Shown piece by piece: positions 47,245 to 59,497 of a stretch of DNA of 64,000 nucleotides. The position numbers and the translations under genes are program-made. The notes under the pieces were generated by a model. That model did not search any database and was not told where the DNA came from. It saw only the letters and a list, made by a program, of their open reading frames with translations. The stretch spans positions 6,616,854-6,680,853 of the forward strand of contig NC_083897.1 in assembly GCF_032452875.1 (NCBI RefSeq), written 5' to 3'. The stretch comes from Bos javanicus. Taxonomy: Eukaryota; Chordata; Mammalia; Artiodactyla; Bovidae. Positions within the stretch are counted from its first letter, which is position 1, and the number at the start of each line of letters is the position of its first letter.

Positions 47245-48327
47245 TTCCATGCCAAAGCCTTTGACTGTGTGGATCACAATAAACTGGAAAATTCTGAAAG
47301 AGATGGGAATACCAGACCACCTGACCTGCCTCTTGAAAAATCTGTATGCAAGTCAGGAAACGACAGTTAGAACTGGACATGGAACAACAGACTGGTTCCA
47401 AATAGGGAAAGGAGTATGTCAAGGCTGTGTATTGTCACCCTGCTTATTTAACTTCCATGCAGAGTACATCATGAGAAATGCTGGGCTGGAAGAAGCACAA
47501 GCTGGAATCAAGATTGCTGGGAGAAGTATCAATAACCTCTGATATGCGGATGACACCACCCTTATGGCAGAAAGTGAAGAAGAACAAAAGAGCCTCTTGA
47601 TGAAAGTGAAAGAGGAGAGTGAAAAAGTTGGCTTAAAGCTCAACATTTAGAAAACAAAGATCATGGCATCCGGTCCCATCACTTCACGTGAAATAGATGG
47701 GGAAACAGTGGAAGCAGTGACAGACTTTATTTTTTAGGGCTCCACAATCACTGCAGATAGTGATTGCAGACATGAAGTAAAAAGTTGCTTACTCCTTGGA
47801 AGAAAAGTTATGACCAACCTAGACAGCATATTAAAAAACAGAGACATTACTTTACCAACAAAGATCCATCGAGTCAAGGCTATGGTTTTTCCAGTAGTCA
47901 TGTATGGATGTGAGAGTTGGACCATAAAGAAGGCTGATCAGCAAAGAATTGATGCTTTTAAATTGTGGTTCTGGAGAAGACTCTTGAGAGTACCCTGGAC
48001 TGCAAGGAGATCCAACCAGTCCATCCTAAAGGAAATCAGTCCTGAATGTTCATTGGAAGGACTGATGTTGAAGCTGAAACTCCAATACTTTGGCCATCTG
48101 ATGCAAAGAGCTGACTCATTTGAAAAGACACTGATGCTGGGAAAGTTTGAAGGTGGGAGGAGAAGGGGACGACAGAGGATGAGATAGTTGGATGGCATCA
48201 CTGACTCAATGGACATGAGTTTGAGTAAACTCCAGGAGTTGGTGATGGACAGGGAGGCCTGGCATACTGCAGTCCATGGGGTTGCAAAGAGTCAGACACA
48301 ACTGAGTAACTGAACTGAACTGAACTG
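47245..48327 (+). mobile_element. BovB LINE, 5'-truncated
   Basis: Starts at motif A (CATGCCAAAGCCTTTGACTG) and runs to the 3' end repeat (ACTGAACTGAACTGAACTGA). The RT frame is open from 47249 to a TGA at 47540-47542, one codon before an otherwise normal YADD (AGA to TGA). Another stop falls at 47647-47649. The C-terminal part is open at 47810-48187. Confidence 0.95.
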
Positions 48328-48550
48328 ATTATGAGCTTGACATGTTCCCAATGTAAGTTTCATGGTAATTTTAACTAATGTTATTTTTCTTATGTTATAT
48401 AATGAAATGTGTCAACATTTGAAAAATCTACATAGGTCAATTCACCAATATTTTATAAATGATGTCATAACATCATGCCTGAGTAAATGACCTACTCAAA
48501 GGATAAAATAGGTTATCAGATTTTCACTTCAAAGACCTTGGACACCTAAA
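48328..48550. other. Unassigned spacer
   Basis: AT-rich, nothing recognised. Confidence 0.5.
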
Positions 48551-48745
48551 AAAGAAAGAAAGTGAAAGTTGCTCAGTCCTGTCTGACTCTTGCTACCCCC
48601 TACAGTCCATGGAATTTCCCAGGCCAGAATACTGGAGTAGGTAGCTATTCCCTTCTCCATGGGAACTTCCCAACCTAGGGATCAAACTCAAGTCTCCTGC
48701 ATTGCAGGCAGATTCTTTACCAGCTGAGCCACCAGGGGAGCTGGG
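48551..48745 (-). mobile_element. Bov-tA SINE
   Basis: Reverse Bov-tA with tail AAAGTGAAAGTTGCTCAGTC and head ending GAGCCACCAGGGGAGC. Confidence 0.94.
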
Positions 48746-49055
48746 CACATAGAGATTAGGGACAAAAACCAGTGAACAGTGACTCAAAAGACAGCCACCA
48801 CCTATTTCCAATATTGTGCTAGAAATCAGTTCTTTGGTGGAAAAGGAGCCTCTATCTGTAGAATGTTCCTATTTCTATTGTGTAAATACAGCTACTATGG
48901 CCAATTTCAAGCTACCAGTGTGACATCACTGAAAATTGGGAAGAAGTACTAAAAGTTGGCTCTTCTATGAGCACACAGTGTTACATTGGACAGCCTTACA
49001 AACTATGACATATCTTTCAACTTTTCTATCCTTTTTATTTCAGTAAAATCCTAGT

Positions 49056-49227
49056 TAAGTGTTTCTCTAACCATGCTTTTAATCCTTGGACCACCAGCAT
49101 CTAACTGCAACTTTGTTAAAATGTAGAAGTCTGCGTACCATTCCATATTTATAGAGTGTACTTTAGAATTCATACTTTTAACATCTTCCAGGTATTTCTG
49201 ATGTACACTAAAGTTTGCCATTCACTG
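49056..49227 (-). mobile_element. MER5A-like hAT-Charlie MITE
   Basis: Antisense MER5A order: GTGTTTCTCTAACCATGC, CTTGGACCACCAGCATCTAA, CTTCCAGGTATTTCTGATGT, then ACACTAAAGTTTGCCATTCACTG at the right end. The ends resemble the family's short terminal inverted repeats. Confidence 0.75.
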
Positions 49228-49429
49228 TCTCAGATGCCCAGTTCCATTTAATTTCTATGAAAGTATATACAACTGTGAACTGAAACAGCAACAGCCTAAG
49301 ATTCAATCCTCCCAAACAGTATACATATCAGTTACTACTATGTTTCCAAAATGTCTATCTACATCAAAATTTAATGAAAACATGCAACTATCTATATAAT
49401 CTCTGATTCAGACTTAGAATCAATCTCCC

Positions 49430-49775
49430 TGTATTAGTTTGCTAAGACTGGGTGTCTGAAAGAACAGAAATTTATTTTCTGACAGTCCAAGATTGATATA
49501 TCATCAGTGTGGTTTAATCCTGAGGCCTCTCTTCTTGATTTGTAGATGGCTGTCTTTTCTCTTTGTTTTCATATGGTCTTCCCTTTGAGCATGTGTATGT
49601 TCTAATCTCCTCATAAGGAGACCAATTATATTGGATTAGGGCCCACCCAAATAACCTTATTTAACCTTAATTACTTCTTTAACAGCACTGTCTCTAAATA
49701 CAGTCACATTCTAAAGTACTGGGGGATTAGAACTTCTCCTATAAATTGGTGGAGAAACACAGTTCATCTCATAAA
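49430..49775 (-). mobile_element. MLT1-type MaLR LTR, solo, antisense
   Basis: Starts TGTATTAGTTTGCTAAGACT and continues with AACAGAAATTTATTTTCTGA, GAGGCCTCTCTTCTTGATTT, CATATGGTCTTCCCTTTGAG, TTGGATTAGGGCCCACCCAA and ATACAGTCACATTCTAAAGT: the reverse MLT1 order. No internal region and no convincing duplication. Confidence 0.88.
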
Positions 49776-50450
49776 ATTCCTAAATAAGCTAAAAGTAAGA
49801 AACATATATAGGAATTTATACTGAGACATTAAATGTGACACATAGATACAAGCCTTGGCATATTTAAGCATCTTAGCTTTAATATATCTGTCATCAACAA
49901 ATGTTAGCATCCCTGTCACATTGAGCCATCAGCCTGCAGAATGTGTCTGGCCTGAATCTAAACACACAAATGTTTAGATTTCATGGAACAATTCATCTAC
50001 TTATGAAGATGAAGGCTAATTCATAAACATCTTGTGGAGAACTGAAGGCAAGATGATATTTATTTTTTAGCTGATCAACTTTTTTGCATCATGACTTGGG
50101 CGAAAATCTGTCTTTGAAGCAGAATTGTAAACCTGTTCTTTCTCTTATGATACTAACTATAATAAGTACAAGTTGTACTCTGAATTTATAAGAAATTTTC
50201 CAATAAAGGGATGATGCTGAAAGCTTTTAATTTTTTTCACATATCTTTACAATGTATTCTTCAATTCTATCTGGTTATTCTATTTAAACCTTAGCATCTC
50301 CTGTTTGACTTCATAACATATATAAATTTCTGAATTATAATAATCACTTGAAAATATGATTCCAAATAATCTTCAAGTATGTTTTACCATTCATTTATAT
50401 CTTCATTCAACATTAAACAAATATTTTAGGTGCATCTGTCCTACATTTTG
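49776..50450. other. No gene or recognised repeat
   Basis: AT-rich with short frames only. Confidence 0.5.
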
Positions 50451-50661
50451 CATTTCCCTGGTGGCTCAGTGGTAAAGAATCTGCCTGCCAATGCAGGAGA
50501 CGTGGGTTTGATCCCTAGGCTGGGAAAATCCTCTGGGGAAGGAAATGGCCACCCACTCCAGTATTCTTCCCTGGGAAATCCCATGGACAGAGGAGCCTGG
50601 TGGGCTACAGTCCATGGGGTAGCAAAAGAGTGAGACACCATTTAGCGACTAAACAACAACA
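50451..50661 (+). mobile_element. Bov-tA SINE
   Basis: Sense Bov-tA: TTTCCCTGGTGGCTCAGTGG head, ACTCCAGTATTCTTCCCTGG body, tail GCGACTAAACAACAACAA. Confidence 0.95.
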
Positions 50662-50685
50662 AATGTTATATTTTCATTCTAAGAT

Positions 50686-51115
50686 CTACAGGGTACAGAT
50701 GTGAATAAGTGATGATCTTGTCCTCATGAAGCTCACAGTTTAATGAGACCCAAATAATGAAACATGTGCTATTATAAACATAGGATCACGATGTTATAGC
50801 AGAAGGGAGGAAAAATTGATTCACTTTGCCTGAAGGAATTGGGGAAAGTTTCACAGAGGGTATTATGATTTATCTACATCTTAAGGATGTATAAGAGGGG
50901 AGAAAATTCACTCCAATGAGGGCAAGTGGTTGTAAAACTCTTTGTTACTAGGGAAAATGCAAATGACTTTGTAAATTAATTGTGAATGATGGAGCGCAAC
51001 AATGTAGACTAGATTCACGTCATTCAGTTGTATACTATCCTGAGGTGTTTAAATTTTATTCTAGCATCAAGGCAAGATTTTAGCTGTGATGTGACATGAT
51101 TAGGTTTGTGTTCTA
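50686..51115 (-). mobile_element. L2 LINE 3' region, antisense
   Basis: Antisense L2 blocks in order: TCCTCATGAAGCTCACAGTT, TTTCACAGAGGGTATTATGA, AATTTTATTCTAGCATCAAG and GATGTGACATGATTAGGTTT. Old and diverged. Confidence 0.72.
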
Positions 51116-51516
51116 GATCACAAAACTGAGCCCCTGATTTTCCCCAACTCCAAATTTGTTTCTTACAGTCTTTCCCTATCTCAGTTAATTCCATCCTTCC
51201 AGATATACAAGGCTAGAATCCTTGAAGTTATGTTTGTATCACTTTTAATCTCATGCCCCACCATGAGAAATCTTCTAAGGAAACCTAAGTTTTACGTTAA
51301 AAGTATATCCATAAGTTGAACACTTTTTACCCTCTTTCACTGATACCAAGTCACCATCATGTATTGCCTGGGTTATTAAAATCACCTATTAACTTGTGCC
51401 CTGCTTCTACTTTATCCCACTGTTTAACAACCAGATTTGTTCTCAGTATAGAAGCCAGAGAAACTGGGTTAAAATATTTAGATCATGTTACTCTTTTGCT
51501 CAAATTTAACCACTGA

Positions 51517-52118
51517 CTTCTACAGGGGAGCAAATTTGCCACCCTGAGATGTGTCTCTTTGGCATAATGATTAATTTATGCTGATAAATTTCAAGGCCCA
51601 AACAACTAAGAAAGAACTTTCCCCACTAACTGCCTAAATGAATGTAGATAGAAGACCTGTTCCAGGAAGTGTTATCACCATAGATGAACTATGATGAACA
51701 TACTATGAACTAGGTGTGGTGGATAGGTTCCTAGCAAAGTCTGTTTGTTAAAATTCCTCTCTCTGTCCCATTTTCTCTGCAGGCCCAGAAAACCTTTGTT
51801 TACCAAACATTTGCAAACATTTTACCAAACATTTTTCACAAATATTTTACCAAACATTTTTCTAACTCCATGTGAATTCTCTTCTTCCCCTCTGAAGTGC
51901 TAAATACCATTCCCAACATCCTCTTTTGTCTTTGGATCAAGATGGTGTTTAAGGTGAGGGTTCCAGCCATTTGAGTGAATGTTTTCCTGGGTCTCTCCCA
52001 TGTATCCGTGCTATTAATCTTTTGTGTGATTTTCTCCTGTTAACTTGTCTTATGTCAATTCAATTCCTAGACCAGCTATAAGAATCTAGAAGGGTAGAGG
52101 AAAATTTCTTGCTCCCTG
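51517..52118 (+). mobile_element. Solo LTR of an endogenous retrovirus, inserted in L2
   Basis: Interrupts the L2. Starts near GGGGAGCAAATTTGCCACCC and ends near GAGGAAAATTTCTTGCTCCC. It holds a polypurine/U5-like layout with TCTCCTGTTAACTTGTCTTA. No viral genes. Class not assigned with confidence. A short tandem array lies inside at 51799-51864. Confidence 0.6.
51799..51864 (+). repeat. Short tandem array in LTR
   Basis: Three to four imperfect copies of TTTACCAAACATTT with short linkers, at 51799-51864. Confidence 0.85.
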
Positions 52119-52720
52119 AAACGTGCCATCTCACTTGTAGTAAAAGTCAAAGTCCTTTCAATGAACTGCAAATTTCTAAACAATCTGAGTCTCTTTTAGT
52201 TTTTTTAACCTCACTGGTAACTCTCCCTTCCTCCCCTATTTTCTCTTTCCCATATACATTGGCCTCCTTGCTGTTCCTAGAAAATGCCACACACATTCCC
52301 ACTTTAGGGCCTTTGCAGTCGCTGTTTCTTCTCCCTGGAATGCTTGTCCCATTGAGTTTTCTCATTGGGTTTTCTCATTGAGTTGTCTCATGAGTCCTAC
52401 CTGAGTTTTTCCATCACATCCTTTGTTGAAAAATGACGTCAGTAATATAAGCCCTAACTGTCTATTTGAAATTTCACTTCATCCTTCAATACTATTGTTC
52501 TTTCTTCCATCTTGAATATTTCTTCCCATGGCACTTATCACCTAATGGTATACTATATCATTTACTTGTTTATATCATTTATTATTTGTGTATTCCCAGT
52601 AGAGTATGATCTCCATGAGGTCAAAGATTTCTTTGTTTACTTTTACCTTTGCATGTAATTCCTAAAATGGCACCTGGAATAGGAAGAGCTTAATAAATAT
52701 TTTTAGAAAGTTAAGTGAAA

Positions 52721-54003
52721 TTCTAGAGAACAGTGTGAATTAAGAAGAGTCAGTGAGAAAAATTTTTGTAGTCCACAATGTTTACCTTAATAACTATTTA
52801 TTGTGCTAAACATCTACCATATATTTCATGTTTTTCTAGTCTCTTTGAAGAGTAGGGATATTTGAGAAATCTCTGTATTAGATGAAATCTTAAGTTAGTT
52901 TCTGCCAAACAGCATGCCTATTACTTGCTCTTTCTTGTTGTCAGGATGTCTTACTTCCTATCATTGCAGTCACCATTTTCAAATCTAATCACATTCAATT
53001 TAACTTCTAGTTTTATCACTTTTGTTTCTTTTCTGTATACTCACTTCTGTTAGCCAATTCCCATTTTGGATTATACATTTTTATAACATGTTACATGGGT
53101 TTATCATTGGGAGAGGGAGGTATAGCACAACCACACATTTTGCTCTCTGTGCATGAAATGCATGACCAGATATATAGAGACAAATCAACAAAAAACTTAG
53201 ATATGGCATGATTAATAACTGATCACAATGTGCATCTTATTTACATACTGATCTGTGGAATTACTTTCACTTTGTGGAATGAAGAGCTAGCAATGACGTT
53301 TATACTTTATGCAATTACTCATAATTAATATAACATGGTAACAAATTTAAATTGTGTCATTTGGAGCTGGTGGTATTTAAACCATGAGTAACCAAAATAC
53401 AAGCATATCAGATCTTTGCAAAGCAAGAGCTGTCCTTGTGTGTATATGTATTTGCATACACATGTGTTTGTGACTATATGTCTGTATTGTGTATTCCATA
53501 AAAGTACTATAGACGTACATGTGAAATATTATACCATTTTAATTGTTTTAAAGTTTATAAAAAGATCATTGTGCTGTATTAAGTTCTGTGAGATTTTTTC
53601 TGTTTACTTATGTCATATAACTGTATGAAATACACGAATCTGTTTCCAAGTTCTCTTTCCTAGTCTACTTTTTTTATCTATACCAAATATCACACAGTTT
53701 TTTCAGGAATTTATATATCTAAATATTTTTATTTCAAACTTTTCAATTACATTATTAAAATTCCTATATTCCTTTATGAAGTCAATACTGAGTCTGTCCT
53801 ACGGACTAACTCTTTTTTTTCTAAGCACTGAGAATGCAGTTAATATATAAGCAAACTGTTTTTATGGAGCTTACAAATTTCACACATTCTTAATCACAAT
53901 AGTTTCATATTAAGTTATGATATCTAATAAGGCAAGTGTCCTTTCCTTGTTTCCTTGACTCATTATTCTTACTTAGAAGTTTTAGAATTATTGAATTCTA
54001 AGG
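52721..54003. other. No gene or recognised repeat
   Basis: 1.3 kb, AT-rich. No frame of note and no nameable element. Confidence 0.5.
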
Positions 54004-54077
54004 ATGCACAGGGAAGCCTGGCATGCTGCAGTCCATGGGGTCACAAAGAGTCGGACATGAATGAGCGACTGAACTGA
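54004..54077 (+). mobile_element. BovB 3' terminal fragment
   Basis: The last ~70 bases of BovB (CCTGGCATGCTGCAGTCCAT to GAGCGACTGAACTGAA), followed after a 12-base A-rich spacer by a longer BovB in the same direction. Confidence 0.9.
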
Positions 54078-54087
54078 AGGAAAAAAT

Positions 54088-54830
54088 ATGGCTTATTTGA
54101 CTTTGATGCAGAGTACATCATGTGAAATGGCTTCCTGGATGAATCACAAGTTGGAATCAAGATTGCTGGGAGAAATATGAACAGCCTCATATATGCAGAT
54201 GATACTACCCTAATGGCAGGAAGCAAAGTGGAACTAAAGAGCCTCTTGATGAAAGTGAAAGAGATGGGTGAAAAAGCTGACTTAAAACTCAACATGCAAA
54301 AAACAAAGATCATAGCATCCAGTCCCATCACTTCATGGCATATAGATGGGGAAAAAAATGGAAACAGTGGCAGATTTTATTTCCTTGGGCTCTAAAATCA
54401 CTACAGATGGTGACTGCATCCATGAAATTAAAAGACATTTTCTCATTGGAAGAAAAACTATGACAAACTTAGAGGGCATATTAAAAAGCAGAGATATCAC
54501 TTTGCTGATAAAGGTCTGTCCATATAATCAAAGCTATGGTTTTTCCAGTAGTCATGTATGGATGTGAGTGTTGGACCATAAAGAAAGCTGAGCACCAAAG
54601 AACTGATGTGAAGAGCCAACTCATTGGTAAAGACCCTGATTCTGGGATAGATTGAGGGCTAGAGGAAAAGATAGTGACAGAGGATGAAATGGTTGGATGG
54701 TATCACCGACTCAATGAACATATGTTTGAGCAAACTCTGGGAGATACTGAAGGACAGGGAAGCCATGCAGTGCTGTAGTCCACGGAGTCACAAAGAGTCA
54801 GACACGACTTAGCAACTGAACAACAAGAAG
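54088..54830 (+). mobile_element. BovB LINE 3' part, sense
   Basis: Starts just upstream of the GCAGAGTACATCATGTGAAA phrase and ends GCAACTGAACAACAAGAAGG. YADD intact at 54192-54203 (preceded by Ile instead of the usual Arg). Extra A residues near 54351 shift the frame. A segment of the C-terminal region between about 54608 and 54609 is deleted. Confidence 0.93.
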
Positions 54831-54907
54831 GAACAAAGCCTGTTGGTATTTTCATTCAAATGAACTGAATATGTAGCTCAGTTTTAGGGAAATATGATGT
54901 TTACTAT

Positions 54908-55118
54908 GGCGGTGGTAGTTTAGTGACTAAGTTGTATCTAACTCTTGTGACCCCATGGTCCAGTCTTTGTGATTTCCCAGGCAAGAGTACTGAGTAGGTT
55001 GCTATTTCCTTCTCCAGGGAATCTTCCCCACCCAGGGATGAAACCCACAATTCCTGAATTGCAGGTGGTCTCCTGCACGGCAAGCAGATTCTTTAATGCT
55101 GAGCCAGCAGGTAAGCCC
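54908..55118 (-). mobile_element. Bov-tA SINE with perfect target duplication
   Basis: Diverged reverse Bov-tA between two copies of ATGTTTACTAT (54897-54907 and 55119-55129). Tail reads GTTTAGTGACTAAGTTGTAT; the tRNA part carries a small internal duplication around GTGGTCTCCTGCACGGCAAG. Confidence 0.95.
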
Positions 55119-55129
55119 ATGTTTACTAT

Positions 55130-55999
55130 ACTAATGCTTTTTCTATGCAAGCATAGTATATCTTTGTACTAACATTTGGATTTCTAAATCTATTCTTAAG
55201 ACTATTTGATAATGTTTCCTTTAGAAATCATAAACACTCTTTTGCTGGATTTTTTTCCAGGTACTCTACATTCTGTGGCATTATTATAAAAGGTATTTTA
55301 TTATTAATTACATTTTCTATGTGTTTTAAAATAAATTTGAGTAATGTATATATTCCAGTAAAATTACCATATTTTTCAAATATATTATCAAAGTTATTCA
55401 TAATAAATCATTGATTCCTTAAATAGGGTTATTTTAGTAAAATGTTTTGTTGTTAATATCATCTAACTACAATATCTCAATTATTTGGGGCTACTATTGC
55501 CACCATTTTCTGTATTTAAGCATTATTTTGGTTTGAGATATATTATAGATTGCTAGATTAAATAGCACATGGAAATTAACTGAAAAAACTGTAGTATTAT
55601 GTCTTTGTGCTCTGTTTGCTTAGTCTTTAAATGTCTTCCTAAATGTGGTATCCTCCTACTAACATTAATTGATATACATTTAGGACATCTACATTATTAT
55701 ATTTAGTACAAGGTTATCTAATAGGAGTGGATACATTTATTTTTAAAAAATCTTATTGACAATTTCAAAAGTTTTAGATGACTTATAAGAGCTGATTAGA
55801 TCTTCATTATTTTTTATCATAATTGACTGATGGAAAGGTTTTATTAGCCATAGGAAAATTGTCATTTTTCTGTATTTCAGTTATGTTTGCATTATTAGTA
55901 TTATCTTTAGCCTGAATATTTTATTTCATAATTCATTAACTGCATTGCACTGAAGACAAATGGGAGAGTATCATTGTCAACTCTCTGCACTATAAAGAA
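55130..55999. other. AT-rich, possibly decayed antisense L1
   Basis: T-rich text such as AAAGGTATTTTATTATTAAT near 55290 hints at antisense L1, but not enough for a call. No frame of note. Confidence 0.35.
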
Positions 56000-56130
56000 G
56001 GATGAAATGTGTTCCAGGCCAAGGGAATATCTGCAAAGTCCCTAAGTTGGAAAAGCATAAAGTTTGTTCTATGAAATAAGCAGAAATCAATGGGAAGAGA
56101 GTCAGGAGAAAGTGTTATCAGGAAAGGTGT
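56000..56130 (-). mobile_element. L2 LINE fragment, antisense
   Basis: TGTTCCAGGCCAAGGGAATA, CTGCAAAGTCCCTAAGTTGG and AAGTTTGTTCTATGAAATAA follow the antisense L2 order. Short and diverged. Confidence 0.6.
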
Positions 56131-56309
56131 TAAGAGCAAGTATTTTCTCCTAATAGGAATATATTTATCCTCAGCGATCTCATATTAGTGTTTGGCAAAA
56201 ACTCTAAAAGAGAGAATATTTTGATCTACAGCCTTACGAATCGTCCCCTTAATAATGCCAAGTATATCCCATTCTTTTGGAAAATTTGGAAACAAGGTAC
56301 ACAAATCTT

Positions 56310-56986
56310 ATCTAGCTTAAAACTCAGCATTCAGAAAACTAAGATCATAGCATCGCTTATTATCAAATACATGGGGAAACAATGGAAACAGTGACAGACT
56401 TTATTTTGGGGGTTCCAAAATCACTGCAGATGCTGCTGGCAGCCATGAAATTAAAAGAAGCTTGCTCCTTGGAAGAAAAGCTATGACCAATCCAGACAGC
56501 ATATTAAAAAGCAGAGACATTACTTTACCAACAAAGGTCCATCTAGTCAAAGCTATGGTTTTTCCAGTAGTCATGTATGGATGTGAGAGTTGGACTATAA
56601 AGAAAGCTGAGCAGTGAAGAATTGATGCTTTTGAACTGTGGTGTTGGAGAAGACTCTTGAGAGTCCCTTGGACAGCAAGGAGATCCAACCAGCCCATCCT
56701 AAAGGAAATCAGTCCTGAATATTCATTGGAAGGACTGATGTTGAAGCTGAAACTCCAATACTTTGGCCACCTGATGTGAAGAACTGACTCATTGGAAAAG
56801 ACCCTGATGCTGGGAAAGATTGAGGGCAGGAGGAGAAGTGGGTGACAGAGGATGAGATGGTTGTATGGTATCACTGACAAGATGGACATGAGTTTGAGTA
56901 GGCTTCAGGAGTTGGTGATGGACAGGGAAGCCTGGTGCAATCCATGGGGTCACAAATAGTCAGACACGACTGAGCAACTGAACTGA
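56310..56986 (+). mobile_element. BovB LINE 3' part, sense
   Basis: Starts near AACTCAGCATTCAGAAAACT, downstream of the YADD position, and ends GACTGAGCAACTGAACTGAT. Frame broken by TGA near 56615 and 56777. The 162-codon frame on the opposite strand here is a shadow of this element. Confidence 0.94.
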
Positions 56987-57326
56987 TCAACTTCTGTAAC
57001 ACAGAATATAAAATTTCTTCTCGTTCCTTTATTCCTTAAGATGCAAGTTAGCATATTAAATGGATATAATAATGCCTAGTCTGTAGAACCAAACAAGGGG
57101 AAGTAATTAGTCAAGGTAAATTTTCCTGCAGCAATCGTTACATGATAAGGAACCTAAAATGATCCACCAGGAATTTAAGTCTCCGCCATTCAAAACTTTT
57201 CTCAACAATGAAATCTGAAAAGAATGATTTTGGCATGAGCAATTTCTGGCAGTAGTTAATGTAGATTGAAGTAGAAGAAATAGAAAACATGAAACTTGAA
57301 TGAAATATAGGTATAATCATCCAGGA
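56987..57326. other. No gene or recognised repeat
   Basis: Short unassigned stretch. Confidence 0.5.
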
Positions 57327-57453
57327 AGGAAATGGCAACCCACTCCAGTGTTCTTGCCTGGAGAATCCCAGGGACGGGGAGCCTGGTGGGCTGCCGTCTC
57401 TGGGGTCGCACAGAGTCAGACACGACTGAAGTGACGCAGCAGCAGCAGCATTA
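57327..57453 (+). mobile_element. Bov-A2-type SINE monomer
   Basis: CAGGAAGGAAATGGCAACCC through GGTCGCACAGAGTCAGACAC to a (GCA)n end (GACGCAGCAGCAGCAGCA). It keeps CpG sites and lacks a tRNA head, as in Bov-A2. Confidence 0.93.
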
Positions 57454-58000
57454 GGCTTGAAGCTATAAAGAAATAGCAAAAAATCAGATTTCTGACAGAA
57501 TGGTAAACTACCATCAATTGTTGTCTTCATACCAAGAAATAAACATAGAAACTCCAAAACCAACCAACAAACACCACCTCAGAATACCAGAGGTTGTTTA
57601 ATAAATCTGTTAAATTAATACCACCTGTGACAAATCTGTAGCATGATAGAAGTTAACTGTGTTCTAAGCTGGGGAGAGGTAGCAGGGTGAGAAGTAGTTT
57701 ATAATAGTTGAGGCTGGATTCGTGGTAAAAGATAGTTTTGTTTAGTTTTGCTTTTTAATGTCTGTCCTCTTTTTCTCTCCCACATATCCTTAGGCAGATA
57801 ATTAGATGCCTTGTCATCATTGCAAGGATAAAATTAGTCTATAGGGAGGCAATACTTTCAATATGGTTGTTTAAAAGCTTGACAAATTCTCCCCACAAAA
57901 AAAAAAAAAAAATCAATTCAACTGGATAAAATTATGGGAAACAATCACTGCTGAGCTCTGTAAGTCATCAACAAAAACATAAAACAAATTAAGAAGTGTT
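57454..58000. other. No gene or recognised repeat
   Basis: Unassigned, with an A17-18 run near 57895-57912. Includes the left copy of the next SINE's duplication. Confidence 0.5.
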
Positions 58001-58206
58001 GTTGTTTAGTCACTCAGTTGTGTCTGACTCTTTGTGACCTCATGAACTGAGGCCACTAGGCTCCACTATCCATGGGATTTCCCAGGCACAAAGACTGGAG
58101 TGGGTTGCCATTTCCTTCTCCAGGGGATCTTCCCAACCCAGGAATCAAATCCGGGTCTCCCGCATTGGCAGGCAGATTCTTTACCACTGAGCCACCTGAG
58201 AAGCCC
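58001..58206 (-). mobile_element. Bov-tA SINE with target duplication
   Basis: Reverse Bov-tA between ATTAAGAAGTGTT (57988-58000) and ATTGAGAAGTGTT (58207-58219), 13 bases with one mismatch. Confidence 0.96.
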
Positions 58207-59497
58207 ATTGAGAAGTGTTTATGCAAGAAAAAATAACAAATCTTGGATAAGAATAGTGAATGGGAATATGTAGCATTCTTGCTCAGACCTCCTCCTATAT
58301 TCATCCCATAATTTAGTTGGCTCAATAGTTATACCAAAGCTCTCTGAGAGCAAACTTGCTAGGTTTCATGACTTACTGTGAATTTTCATCAGAAAAAAAA
58401 AAAAATGCCAGAACACAGTGACATGACATATTCAAAAGAGCTAAAGGAATAAAATCATCAACCAAAATGTCTATACAGCAATATACTAAAAGGATTATAC
58501 ATCCTGAATGCATGGGAGTTTATTATAAGAATGGTGGGTTGGTTTAACACTCAAATATAAATCAAAATAATTCAACATATGAATAAACAAAAACCCTATA
58601 TGAACATTCTCAACAGATGCAGAAAAGATATTGACAGAATATAATGGCCATTCCAGATAAAAACTTAAAGCAAATTAGGAATAGAAGGGAACTTTCTCAA
58701 CCTGATAAAGGCCCTGTAATGAAAACCTTTCATTTAATATCATATTTAATGGTGAAAATTAGAAAGTTTTCCCCCTGAGTTCAGGAATAATACAAGGACA
58801 CCTGCTCTCAACACTTCTATTTCACATTGTACTGGAGGTTCTAGACAGTGCAATTAAGCATAAAAAAGAAATGTCATACACTTGGAAAAGAAAATAAAAC
58901 TGTCTTTATTTCTAGGTGACATGGTCAGTTATGTAAAAAATCAATAGAATTTACAGAAAAGCTATTGGATCTTAGCAAGGATGAAGGATAAAAGGTCATA
59001 TACAAAAATTATTTGTTTTTTGTACACTAGCAAAGAACAAGTGGCTACTAAAATTTAAAACATACCATTTACAACTGTATAAAAGTAAATATTTAGTGAT
59101 GAGTCTGATAAAAGACGTGAAATACATGTATACTAAAATGTGAAAAACATTGTTGAGATAAAGAAAGCTTAAATAAATGGAGATATACACCTTGTTTATG
59201 GTTTGGAAGACTTAATATTGTTAAGATGTTAATTCTCTCCCATCTATCATAATTCCACACAAACTATCAACAGGATTTAATTGTAAAATAATGAGAAGCT
59301 GATTTTAAAATGTATACAGAAATGCAAGAAACTAGAATAGTGAAAAAAGAGTTGTGAAAAAGAAAAGTTTGAGAAATAACATTATATCATTTAAAGATTT
59401 ACTATGAAGTTATAGTTACCAATGTAGTATGATAGTTAATTAAATATCAACAAAAGGACCAGTGGAAGAGAGTATAGAGACAGACATACATATACTG

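Larger units (their letters stand above)
51140..52720 (+). mobile_element. L2 LINE 3' region, sense, split by an LTR
   Basis: Sense L2: CATGTATTGCCTGGGTTATT, AGCCAGAGAAACTGGG and GATCATGTTACTCTTTTGCT before the LTR. After it: AAGTCAAAGTCCTTTCAATG, TTGGCCTCCTTGCTGTTCCT, AGGGCCTTTGCAGTCGCTGT, GTATGATCTCCATGAGGTCA, ending TTAATAAATATTTTTAG. Frames decayed. Confidence 0.85.

Noticed and set aside
56401..56889. 162-codon open frame on the minus strand
   Set aside because: It is the antisense shadow of the sense BovB at 56310-56986. The same hydrophobic frame recurs opposite every BovB copy (for example 11447-11878, 30990-31355, 47938-48216).
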